From Methanobacteriota archaeon (GTDB lineage: Archaea > Thermoplasmatota > Poseidoniia > Poseidoniales > Poseidoniaceae), in contig PADF01000037.1 in assembly GCA_002702945.1 (NCBI GenBank), positions 19,315 through 31,809 of the forward strand: a stretch of DNA of 12,495 bases, given 5' to 3'. The position numbers and the translations under genes were made by a program. Shown here one piece after another: positions 1 through 5,821 of the stretch. Each line of letters starts with the position of its first letter. The first letter of the stretch is position 1. The notes below the pieces were generated by a model that saw only the letters and a program-made list of their open reading frames with translations, was not told where the DNA came from and made no database searches.

Positions 1-269
1 GGGTCACTTTCTGGGTAATGTAATATATCCGCAGTAACAATTGTATTAGTTGAACCGCTATTTGACATTGAGTGGCCTCTTGTCAATGCGAATATCTCAA
101 CAGAATCTCCCACACTTGAGAACTTGGTTGATACGTAACCATCCACACTCAGAGTAGTTGTCTGTCCATTACTTTCTATACTGTCATTAGGCGCTACTGT
201 ATTTGCAATAACAGGCTGAAGAGTCATAAAAATCATAAGTGCACACAATAAAAGCGGCTTCTTGCTCAT
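1..269 (-). CDS. Secreted protein, N-terminal part only (runs off window)
   Basis: An open frame of 89 codons starts at ATG 267-269 and continues past the left edge with no stop. It opens with a clear Sec signal peptide: MSKK, then a hydrophobic core rich in Leu, Met and Phe to about residue 20, then a likely cleavage site after VIA (about residue 22). The mature part is rich in Ser, Thr, Asn and Gly (SVDGYVSTKF, then GDSVEIFALTRGHS) and looks like the first strands of a beta-sandwich extracellular domain. That reading is inference, and I recognise no family. A TATA-like box lies 25 nt upstream of the ATG, which supports both this start and a leaderless transcript. The protein is probably exported to the cell surface or medium. 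It is separated by 56 bp from the next minus-strand gene upstream. Confidence 0.72.
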   Translation of the reverse strand, partial: MSKKPLLLCALMIFMTLQPVIANTVAPNDSIESNGQTTTLSVDGYVSTKFSSVGDSVEIFALTRGHSMSNSGSTNTIVTADILHYPESD

Positions 270-291
270 GGATTTGCGCTAATTTGCTAAC

Positions 292-297
292 ATATAT
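292..297 (-). promoter_or_regulatory. TATA-like box for the secreted-protein gene
   Basis: The element ATATAT sits inside CATATATG, centred about 25 nt upstream of the ATG at 269. In archaea the TATA box is centred about 26 nt before the transcription start, so the transcript would begin at or next to the start codon (leaderless). The position fits, but the region is AT-rich. Confidence 0.5.
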
Positions 298-325
298 GTC
301 TATGGGGTAAGAGTGTTTTTCAATT

Positions 326-1363
326 TCATGTAAAAAATATCCCTATGTTCATATTACCATCAGTGTCAGTAAGAGTAGAACAACTGAAATCGACAAATTC
401 TGCTTCCGTCCATATTTCACCGCTAGGAGTAAAAGAATTAGTGGGAATTGAGAGGGCGTAAAGCCACGAGGAAAGAGGAGAAATTGTCGTCTTGGAGTAA
501 GACACTTTCCAGGATTTACTATTCTCAACTGGTTGGTTGATGAATGGGCACCAAGATTGGGTTTGGGTTATTTCCTGTTCTAATTCGAATAAATCTCTAA
601 TTGATAAGATCTCATTTGGAGTTACCCCCGTTTGGGAAATATTGTACTCAGCCCACCTCTGAGGATGATTAATTGAAAGTGGTTGTTCAATAGTGGTTGA
701 GGTTGATATTAGGTTTACGTCTGAAGTCGAGATTCTGCAAAGAAAACTGTCTGGAAGGCAGCCAATGATTGATGACTTGTTTTCAGTTAAGGTTTGAATA
801 AGTATTTCTGGCCCTGATCTTGTTTTCAATCCATTGCCAGTGTCAATATATGCTGCATGATCATCGCTATCGGGGCTCCATCTTGGTGGATCATGAATTA
901 TTTGAATCTCTAACTGACTAGAAAGTTCTCCAGCATCCCAATCAAAAATCAGCCATTCTCTAAAAATCAAATCTTGGGAGCTAATTTCTCTTAGATATGT
1001 TAAATTCAAGTCCGCCTCTACTCTACCTTGCCTATCGTCTTGGTCAATTAATTCAGTAATTACTACAGATCCGTACACATTTATTCCCGAAACTGGAAAT
1101 TGACAATCTAAACAGTCTTTAGAAATCACAGGATTGGATACTAAATCAACTGTTGCTAAAGGACCGATTTTGAAATCATCTAATCCAAGCGCATTCATGG
1201 CTGAACGAGTAGATAATTCAACTGTTCCTGTGATTTTTGAGCTTTGATATTCGACATCTTCAGAATGGTTTTGCTCCGGCTGAAAGGAAATTGTAGCAAA
1301 TAATACAATGGCTAACACTAACCACTCGACAATGGAAAATACCTTACCGTTACTTTCTGCCAC
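326..1363 (-). CDS. Membrane-anchored protein of unknown function, 345 aa
   Basis: I do not recognise this protein. It starts at ATG 1363 and has one hydrophobic helix near the N-terminus (about residues 9-27, VFSIVEWLVLAIVLFATISF), read as a signal anchor. The remaining 315 or so residues have no membrane segment and are Ser/Thr/Ile rich with many short beta-like stretches, so they probably lie outside the cell. Six cysteines occur as CLDC (about 79-82), two near 201-208, one near 271 and one near 329, which would allow disulfides. The N-terminal helix with Glu at position 13 recalls archaeal type IV pilin-like signals, but the usual Gly at the cleavage site is missing. It lies 36 bp downstream of the DHS-like gene on the same strand, so it may be co-transcribed; I see no functional link. 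Confidence 0.7.
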   Translation of the reverse strand: MAESNGKVFSIVEWLVLAIVLFATISFQPEQNHSEDVEYQSSKITGTVELSTRSAMNALGLDDFKIGPLATVDLVSNPVISKDCLDCQFPVSGINVYGSVVITELIDQDDRQGRVEADLNLTYLREISSQDLIFREWLIFDWDAGELSSQLEIQIIHDPPRWSPDSDDHAAYIDTGNGLKTRSGPEILIQTLTENKSSIIGCLPDSFLCRISTSDVNLISTSTTIEQPLSINHPQRWAEYNISQTGVTPNEILSIRDLFELEQEITQTQSWCPFINQPVENSKSWKVSYSKTTISPLSSWLYALSIPTNSFTPSGEIWTEAEFVDFSCSTLTDTDGNMNIGIFFT

Positions 1364-1399
1364 AGAAAAGCCAATTCATCTTAATTGAAGAGTTTATCT

Positions 1400-2350
1400 T
1401 CAATAATCTAACAGGTAAGCAAAAATTAGTGGGGCGACAATTGTTGCATCACTTTCAATTACAAATTTTGGAGTATCAATTGATAACTTACCCCATGTTA
1501 TTTTCTCATTTGGAGGAGCGCCTGAGTAGCCGCCATATGATGAAGTAGATTCGCTGATTTGGCAAAACCAAGACCACAATGGGACTTCACGTTGTAAGTC
1601 TTGGTTCAACAGTGGAACGACGCAGATGGGAAAATCTCCGGCGATTCCGCCCCCAATTTGGAAAAAGGCAAGTGGGGAGTTTTGTGCCTCATACCAAGAT
1701 GCTAATTCGGTCATATAATGAATGCCGCCAAGAACGGTGTCTGCATCGATTTTTGAATTAATGACATGTGAAGCAAAAATATTCCCCATTGTCGAATCTT
1801 CCCAGCCTGGGACAAAAAGTGGAAGGTTTGTCTCTGCAGCAGCCATAACCCAACTCTCATTTGGATTACCGTCTAAATTTAATTGATTGCTCAGTAATAT
1901 TTGGTAGAAAAACTCGTGTGGAAGATGTGGTTCTTTATTATTTGAAGAGTCCTTCCAAAGTGGCAAAATAGCATTTTCAATCTCTCTAATTGCCTCGTTC
2001 TCTGGAATACATACATCTGTCACACGATTAAGTTGCCTAGAAAGAAATTCTGCATCATCTTCGCCAGATAGACTGCGCCAATCGTCTATCGATTCATAAT
2101 TAGATTCGGCCAACAGTAAGAAGACGTCCTCTTCCAAATTTGCACCTGTACAAGAAATTCCGGCCACTGCGCCCATCTTGATGAGTGGCGCCAATGTTTT
2201 ACCTAACCTTGCAGTACTCATTGCACCTGCTAGTGTAATGAAAATTTTACCACCACTATCAATAAATTGAGATAATGAGTTAGCGGCTTTTCTTAATTCT
2301 CCAGCATTAAAATGTAATAAATTAGAGTCAACAAAATTACGTATGCTCAT
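1400..2350 (-). CDS. Deoxyhypusine synthase-family protein (DHS-like / possible homospermidine synthase)
   Basis: This enzyme family uses NAD to move an aminobutyl group from spermidine (or putrescine) either to a lysine of aIF5A (hypusine pathway) or to another polyamine (homospermidine). Family motifs are clear, in 316-aa numbering: TLAGAMSTA (39-47), SCTGANLEED (66-75), FVPGWEDST (179-187), GGGIAGDFP (233-241), SYGGYSGA (271-278), ITWGKL with the catalytic-type Lys288, and ESDATIVAPL (299-308). From memory, canonical DHS has Lys-His after the GGG loop; here it is GDFP, as in bacterial DHS-like proteins. Length is normal for the family. I start at ATG 2350 rather than 2365, because a perfect GGAGGTGA lies 5 nt before it and the longer start would overlap speD by 14 nt. 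It is the third gene after agmatinase and speD. The family is certain; the exact substrate is not. Confidence 0.9.
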   Translation of the reverse strand: MSIRNFVDSNLLHFNAGELRKAANSLSQFIDSGGKIFITLAGAMSTARLGKTLAPLIKMGAVAGISCTGANLEEDVFLLLAESNYESIDDWRSLSGEDDAEFLSRQLNRVTDVCIPENEAIREIENAILPLWKDSSNNKEPHLPHEFFYQILLSNQLNLDGNPNESWVMAAAETNLPLFVPGWEDSTMGNIFASHVINSKIDADTVLGGIHYMTELASWYEAQNSPLAFFQIGGGIAGDFPICVVPLLNQDLQREVPLWSWFCQISESTSSYGGYSGAPPNEKITWGKLSIDTPKFVIESDATIVAPLIFAYLLDY

Positions 2351-2351
2351 A

Positions 2352-2735
2352 TTACTCACCTCCATGTAAAAATCGATCTGCTGATGATTGTTTTTCCAAT
2401 TTCATTCCAGGAGATAAATGAATAAGATGATGGTGAATTTCGTCGATAATCGATTTGGCATCGGTGCCCCCACAAGTAAAACAATCGATTGCCAGCCAGC
2501 CTTTTTCGGAATAACAATGTGCTGATAAATGGCTTTCATCTAACAATACTACTGCTGCAAATCCTGGTGGTGAAATTACCCCATCAAAAATTTCAACATG
2601 TGAATGTACTCTCCTAGCATTGCTGTTATCCACTGCTTGTTCCATTAGTGAGAGGATTAGGTTACCAATATTTTTTACATCGGTGAAAAAATTGGTATAA
2701 TCAACTAAAATATGATTGCCATGTGATTTTTTCAT
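2352..2735 (-). CDS. speD: Pyruvoyl-dependent S-adenosylmethionine decarboxylase-family protein (SpeD)
   Basis: SpeD proenzymes cut themselves at Glu-Ser to make a pyruvoyl group, then decarboxylate AdoMet to supply aminopropyl groups for spermidine. The 127-aa length is typical of the short prokaryotic class. The core LLDESHLSAHCYSEKGW (64-80) holds the cleavage pair Glu67-Ser68. His73 and Cys88 (DCFTCGG) sit 5 and 20 residues after that Ser, the same spacing as Ser63/His68/Cys83 of the Thermotoga enzyme. The ATG at 2735 is preceded by GAGG with 7-nt spacing and by a TATA-like CTATAAT. It lies 79 bp after agmatinase and ends 1 bp before the DHS-like gene. Some SpeD homologues are reported to have become ornithine or arginine decarboxylases, so the substrate is not proven by these motifs. 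No spermidine synthase gene is in this window. Confidence 0.92.
   Translation of the reverse strand: MKKSHGNHILVDYTNFFTDVKNIGNLILSLMEQAVDNSNARRVHSHVEIFDGVISPPGFAAVVLLDESHLSAHCYSEKGWLAIDCFTCGGTDAKSIIDEIHHHLIHLSPGMKLEKQSSADRFLHGGE
2356..2363 (-). promoter_or_regulatory. Shine-Dalgarno site inside the end of speD
   Basis: GGAGGTGA forms part of the last codons of speD (GGA GGT GAG TAA) and lies 5 nt before the ATG at 2350. It decides the start of the DHS-like gene and implies translational coupling: ribosomes ending speD re-initiate one base downstream of its stop. Confidence 0.8.
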
Positions 2736-2742
2736 ATTATCG

Positions 2743-2746
2743 CCTC
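2743..2746 (-). promoter_or_regulatory. Shine-Dalgarno site of speD
   Basis: GAGG followed by 7 nt (CGATAAT) precedes the ATG at 2735. This supports the chosen start. Confidence 0.5.
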
Positions 2747-2750
2747 GGTT

Positions 2751-2758
2751 GATTATAG
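2751..2758 (-). promoter_or_regulatory. Possible TATA box before speD
   Basis: CTATAATC lies about 20 nt upstream of the speD ATG, directly beside the palindrome at 2761-2775. It may give speD and the DHS-like gene their own promoter in addition to read-through from agmatinase. The surrounding AT-rich DNA limits confidence. Confidence 0.3.
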
Positions 2759-2760
2759 AT

Positions 2761-2775
2761 TTGAAATAATTTCAA
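2761..2775. promoter_or_regulatory. 15-bp palindrome upstream of speD, possible operator
   Basis: TTGAAATAATTTCAA is a perfect inverted repeat with 7-bp arms and a 1-bp centre. It lies in the 79-bp agmatinase-speD gap, 26-40 nt before the speD start and next to a TATA-like box. A dimeric regulator could bind here. The role is inferred from symmetry and position only. Confidence 0.35.
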
Positions 2776-2814
2776 TTTTATTTGGTTTTGTCTTATTAGT
2801 AATGATTTTATGAA

Positions 2815-3741
2815 TTAGGATTTGTTATTGGTGTTGTTAATGTGATGGACTATTCCTTTCGTTGCAAGCATCGCTGCTGTAAATTCAGTTAATGGCGTAT
2901 CTTTTTGTGGTACAATCTCATTTACATCCATACTGATAACGGTGGCTTTGGAAGATGAAAATATAGTTTGTATGGTCTCAACTGCTTGCCAAAACGACAA
3001 TCCTCCAGGAACTGGTGTGCCCGTAGCTGGAACCAAGCTACCATCCAATCCATCAATGTCTATTGTTAGGTGAACGGGGCCCTCGATAGAAGCAAGTGTC
3101 TGAATCCAACCCTGCCAATTTGATCCTTCTGATTTTTGAATATCTGATGCAAAAAATGTAGTTATATTATCATCGCTTTGGATTCTTTGATATTCGGTTT
3201 TTGAAAATGCTCTAATCCCAACCTGATATAGGTGTTTTAATCCGAAATCCATGGCCCTGGATGCTGCACATGCATGAGAAAATGGCTCTCCATCCAACTC
3301 TTCGCGCAAATCAGCATGTGCGTCTATTTGGACAATCGACAGTTTCGAATATTCGCCATCGATAAGTGGATGGTTTCCAGCAGCATCGACAATGGCTGGT
3401 AAAATACCATGCTCTCCGCCCAGAATTACTGGGAATGTTTTGCCATCGAACCATGGAGCAAGATAATTTGAAATTCCATCTAATTGTTCTCGAAGACTAT
3501 TTCCTTGTCCATCCCAAGGTTGGATTGTCTTTATGTTCTTACCAGCCGGCAAGTCATCGCCTAAAATCGGATCAAATAATTCAACCTGTCCACTAGCCGC
3601 AATGCATGCCGCTGGACCTAATGAAGTCCCTTGTCCATAAGATGTTGTCAACTCATATGGTATCTGTAAAATAGCAATATCTGGCTTACCTTCCTGTTCG
3701 GCAAGGCCCAAAAAATTGCCTTCAACAAATTCATCTGCCAC
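2815..3741 (-). CDS. speB: Agmatinase (agmatine ureohydrolase)
   Basis: This arginase/agmatinase-family enzyme of 308 aa hydrolyses agmatine (or, in some archaea, aminopropylagmatine) to putrescine (or spermidine) plus urea, using two Mn ions. All six metal ligands are present: His111 in GGEHG, Asp140, His142 and Asp144 in DAHADLR, and Asp228 and Asp230 in DIDGLDGSLVPATGTPVPGG. Glu275 lies in the C-terminal MDVNEIVP motif. His156 follows in PFSHACA. The loop reads GTPVPGG where many agmatinases have GTPEPGG, so substrate preference is open. The start is GTG 3739-3741; upstream in frame I find no ATG or other start before a stop. It is the first gene of the cluster agmatinase-speD-DHS-like. 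A GC-rich palindrome covers the GTG. Function is secure at family level. Confidence 0.93.
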   Translation of the reverse strand: MADEFVEGNFLGLAEQEGKPDIAILQIPYELTTSYGQGTSLGPAACIAASGQVELFDPILGDDLPAGKNIKTIQPWDGQGNSLREQLDGISNYLAPWFDGKTFPVILGGEHGILPAIVDAAGNHPLIDGEYSKLSIVQIDAHADLREELDGEPFSHACAASRAMDFGLKHLYQVGIRAFSKTEYQRIQSDDNITTFFASDIQKSEGSNWQGWIQTLASIEGPVHLTIDIDGLDGSLVPATGTPVPGGLSFWQAVETIQTIFSSSKATVISMDVNEIVPQKDTPLTEFTAAMLATKGIVHHINNTNNKS

Positions 3742-3750
3742 GGGCGTGGC
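3737..3750. promoter_or_regulatory. GC-rich palindrome over the agmatinase start codon
   Basis: GCCACGGGCGTGGC has perfect 6-bp arms and a 2-nt centre, in otherwise AT-rich DNA. It contains the GTG start on the minus strand. In an RNA with a leader it could form a 5-bp GC hairpin (loop GCCC) hiding the start; as DNA it could be an operator at the transcription start. Confidence 0.4.
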
Positions 3751-3760
3751 TAGGCTCTTT

Positions 3761-3770
3761 CTGTATTGAG
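3761..3770 (-). promoter_or_regulatory. Weak TATA-like element for the agmatinase gene
   Basis: CTCAATACAG is centred about 25 nt upstream of the GTG at 3741, the spacing expected for a leaderless archaeal transcript. The match to a TATA box is poor. Confidence 0.25.
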
Positions 3771-3856
3771 GGTTTGGTGCATTTTTGTGGAGGTGATTTG
3801 CCGGATTTCAGTAGAAAAGTGCCAAATTTACCGATGATTTAATATGGGTCGGTGTA

Positions 3857-3867
3857 CAATATAATTA
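3857..3867 (+). promoter_or_regulatory. TATA box for the 140-aa protein gene
   Basis: CAATATAATTA is the best TATA-like element in the divergent gap 3742-3906. It would start transcription near 3888 and leave a leader of about 19 nt. That leader carries GGGGG (3895-3899), 7 nt before the ATG at 3907, which can pair with the anti-Shine-Dalgarno sequence through a G-U wobble. Confidence 0.45.
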
Positions 3868-3906
3868 CTGTTCTCGGACAATAAGTGCGCGGGCGGGGGT
3901 TTTCAA

Positions 3907-4329
3907 ATGGGTATGACACTAGGAGAATTAACTAAAGCCATTCAACAGCATATTGATTTAGAGATGGAAGATGAAGTGGCCCAAGGTATGGCTGAGCATG
4001 CTCTAGGCTTCTTTGGATTCTATAACAGAATTATTGACAATGCCTTAGAGCCTACCGATAGAAACCTGTTTTATATGTTCCAAGATTATAATTTGCTGAC
4101 TACAGAATCCGAGGAAACCACTTTGTGGGACGGACGGGAATGGAGGATTCATTACTGGAAATTCAAACCTGATTTGAGAGAAAGTGTTGAGGCTTACATG
4201 CAGAGAAATAGAAAAGCTGAGGAAATTGATCCGTTCGCTGATTTGTATGGCGGCGGGGACACTGGTACTATTTGGACTCGCGAATCTGAAAGGGTTGTTA
4301 ACCCGAATGCATTCACTAGTGATTGGTGA
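3907..4329 (+). CDS. Small conserved-looking archaeal protein of unknown function, 140 aa
   Basis: This is a soluble protein with no signal peptide or membrane segment. The first 60 residues are predicted mostly helical (LTKAIQQHIDLEMEDEVAQG, then HALGFFGFYNRIIDN). A region rich in aromatic residues follows, LFYMFQDYNLLTTESEETT (about 55-73), then DGREWRIHYWKF (about 75-86), then a charged helix and a Gly/Asp tail. The layout suggests a helical bundle leading into a small winged-helix-like or beta unit. The LFYM to WRIHYW stretch resembles an archaeal family of unknown function (possibly DUF6015, from memory and unchecked). It starts at ATG 3907; ATG 3913 is an alternative two codons later. 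It has its own promoter, divergent from agmatinase, and ends 47 bp before the M14 peptidase gene. I assign no function. Confidence 0.8.
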   Translation: MGMTLGELTKAIQQHIDLEMEDEVAQGMAEHALGFFGFYNRIIDNALEPTDRNLFYMFQDYNLLTTESEETTLWDGREWRIHYWKFKPDLRESVEAYMQRNRKAEEIDPFADLYGGGDTGTIWTRESERVVNPNAFTSDW

Positions 4330-4347
4330 ATTTTCCATTAGAAAGCG

Positions 4348-4355
4348 TTTTTATT
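4348..4355 (+). promoter_or_regulatory. TATA-like box / T-tract before the M14 peptidase
   Basis: TTTTTATT is centred about 25 nt before the ATG at 4377, which fits leaderless transcription of the peptidase gene. The same T5 run follows the stop of the previous gene and could also act as a short archaeal termination signal. Confidence 0.4.
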
Positions 4356-4376
4356 GTTTGATAAATAGGGATTGTC

Positions 4377-5786
4377 ATGAGAGTCGCTGTAGGGCTGGTG
4401 TTATGTTTACTACTTTCAACCATTCCTGCCACTAGTGCACAAAGCGAAACCAATGATGAGCAGACATGGCCTGGGGAGCCCATCGATAATCATGTACACA
4501 TGAGTTGGGCTGCATTAACCCTTGAAGTCAATGAATGGGCTGATGATTATCCAGAAATTGTCGATTTAGTAAGTGCTGGCGTATCTGAAGGAGCACCTAT
4601 TCCCAAGGAGTTGTGGGTGGTTAGGCTTTCTGACTGGTCCAATGAAACCAAACCTGATGGAAGTGCTAAAGAAATTGTCTATATCGATGGTGGGCACCAT
4701 GGGAATGAATACCTGGGAACTGCCCTTGCTTGGTTATCCGCTAAATGGTACATAGATGGTTGGGCGCAAGGAAATGAAGAAGCGATAAATGTTTTACAGA
4801 ATACAGAGGTTCATGTTCTAATTATGTTAAATCCTGATGGTAATGATATCGATACTCGGTGGAATATCAACCAAGTTGACCTTAACAGAAATTATGATCA
4901 CTTTTGGAATACATGCCCTACTACTCAACCCGGCAGTAGCGCATTTAGTGAGTCTGAAACATTAGCTAATTCCATCTACATGAATACAGAAGTGCCCGAT
5001 GCCGACCTGTATGTTACAATGCATACGGGTGTTTGGATTATGCTCTACCCATGGGGTAAATGGCCCGAACAGCCTGCCGATTGGGAATTATATCACCAGA
5101 TTAGAGAAGATGTGAATTCCAACATCTCTAGTATTCCTATCCAAAATGCCAACCAAGGACTTTACCCTAACTGCGGAACTAGTCGAGATTATGGGTATGG
5201 AGTCATGGGTTACCCTACATTTACATTTGAAACCGATGATGAGCAATTTATTCCTGGGTCGGTTGAAAATCTAAATGATCGCTTGGGTGAAGAAATGGAT
5301 GTTATGAGATATCTGATCAATAATGTATGGTATTGGCGAGCACAACTAGAAGTCCAATCTATTGAAATCTCTAATGATATTGTTAGTGTTGAAGTTGATA
5401 ATTTGGGCCAAGCGTCTACAATTAACGCTACAGTTCAGTATGTCGATAGCGGTGGCCAAGTCGAATGGACGTCGTCACCATTTACTGTTAATGCCACAAA
5501 TACAACAACAATCGATTTAGATAGTTCTAATCTAAGTTATTCTGGTGATGGTATGTGGCAATTATACTATCAAGTTAGAGTGATAAATGCGTCTCGGTGG
5601 GTAACTGAGCCGATAGAGGTAGAAGTTGTTGAAAAATTTGAAGATGATGATACTGGATTTTTGGTCGGGTTTGGTTTGTTTAACTCCCTCACTACAGTTC
5701 TTTCTATTGTAGGCTTAGCAGTTGTTTTGAAACCTGAAGACGAGGATTTTGACGAAAATTGTGATTCCGAAATACACGATAGTTGA
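4377..5786 (+). CDS. Secreted, membrane-anchored M14 zinc carboxypeptidase
   Basis: This 469-aa protein has a Sec signal peptide (residues 1-21, ending ATSA), an M14 peptidase domain (about 40-320), a beta-rich Ig/CARDB-like domain (about 322-418) and one C-terminal membrane helix (about 427-450) with a short acidic tail. The catalytic set is complete by comparison with carboxypeptidase A: HxxE as His108-Gly-Asn-Glu111 in GGHHGNE, LNPDG (151-155), DLNRN with Arg171, TMHTG with His216 as third zinc ligand, and FTFETDDE with general base Glu285. It should act outside the cell, tethered to the membrane, trimming peptides from the C-terminal end. The gene sits 35 bp before the aminopeptidase ATG, so the two probably form a protein-degradation operon. 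Endopeptidase activity against specific substrates cannot be excluded. Confidence 0.92.
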   Translation: MRVAVGLVLCLLLSTIPATSAQSETNDEQTWPGEPIDNHVHMSWAALTLEVNEWADDYPEIVDLVSAGVSEGAPIPKELWVVRLSDWSNETKPDGSAKEIVYIDGGHHGNEYLGTALAWLSAKWYIDGWAQGNEEAINVLQNTEVHVLIMLNPDGNDIDTRWNINQVDLNRNYDHFWNTCPTTQPGSSAFSESETLANSIYMNTEVPDADLYVTMHTGVWIMLYPWGKWPEQPADWELYHQIREDVNSNISSIPIQNANQGLYPNCGTSRDYGYGVMGYPTFTFETDDEQFIPGSVENLNDRLGEEMDVMRYLINNVWYWRAQLEVQSIEISNDIVSVEVDNLGQASTINATVQYVDSGGQVEWTSSPFTVNATNTTTIDLDSSNLSYSGDGMWQLYYQVRVINASRWVTEPIEVEVVEKFEDDDTGFLVGFGLFNSLTTVLSIVGLAVVLKPEDEDFDENCDSEIHDS

Positions 5787-5812
5787 AATGCTTTCGGCCT
5801 TACGGCATTAAT

Positions 5813-5817
5813 GGTGA
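5813..5817 (+). promoter_or_regulatory. Shine-Dalgarno site of the leucyl aminopeptidase
   Basis: GGTGA lies 4 nt before ATG 5822. It supports that start over the in-frame TTG at 5783, which overlaps the end of the M14 gene and would add 13 residues unlike the family N-terminus. Confidence 0.5.
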
Positions 5818-5821
5818 CACA

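Noticed and set aside
1579..1761. 60-codon + strand open frame inside the DHS-like gene
   Set aside because: Antisense shadow of a strongly conserved enzyme; composition (many Arg, Cys, His) is unlike the neighbours.
4045..4435. Open frames on both strands across the end of the 140-aa gene
   Set aside because: They overlap the better-supported 140-aa protein and the start of the M14 gene, and show no motif or promoter of their own.
5783..5821. Longer aminopeptidase start at TTG 5783
   Set aside because: It overlaps the M14 stop, adds 13 residues unlike the family, and lacks a ribosome site; ATG 5822 has GGTGA 4 nt before it.
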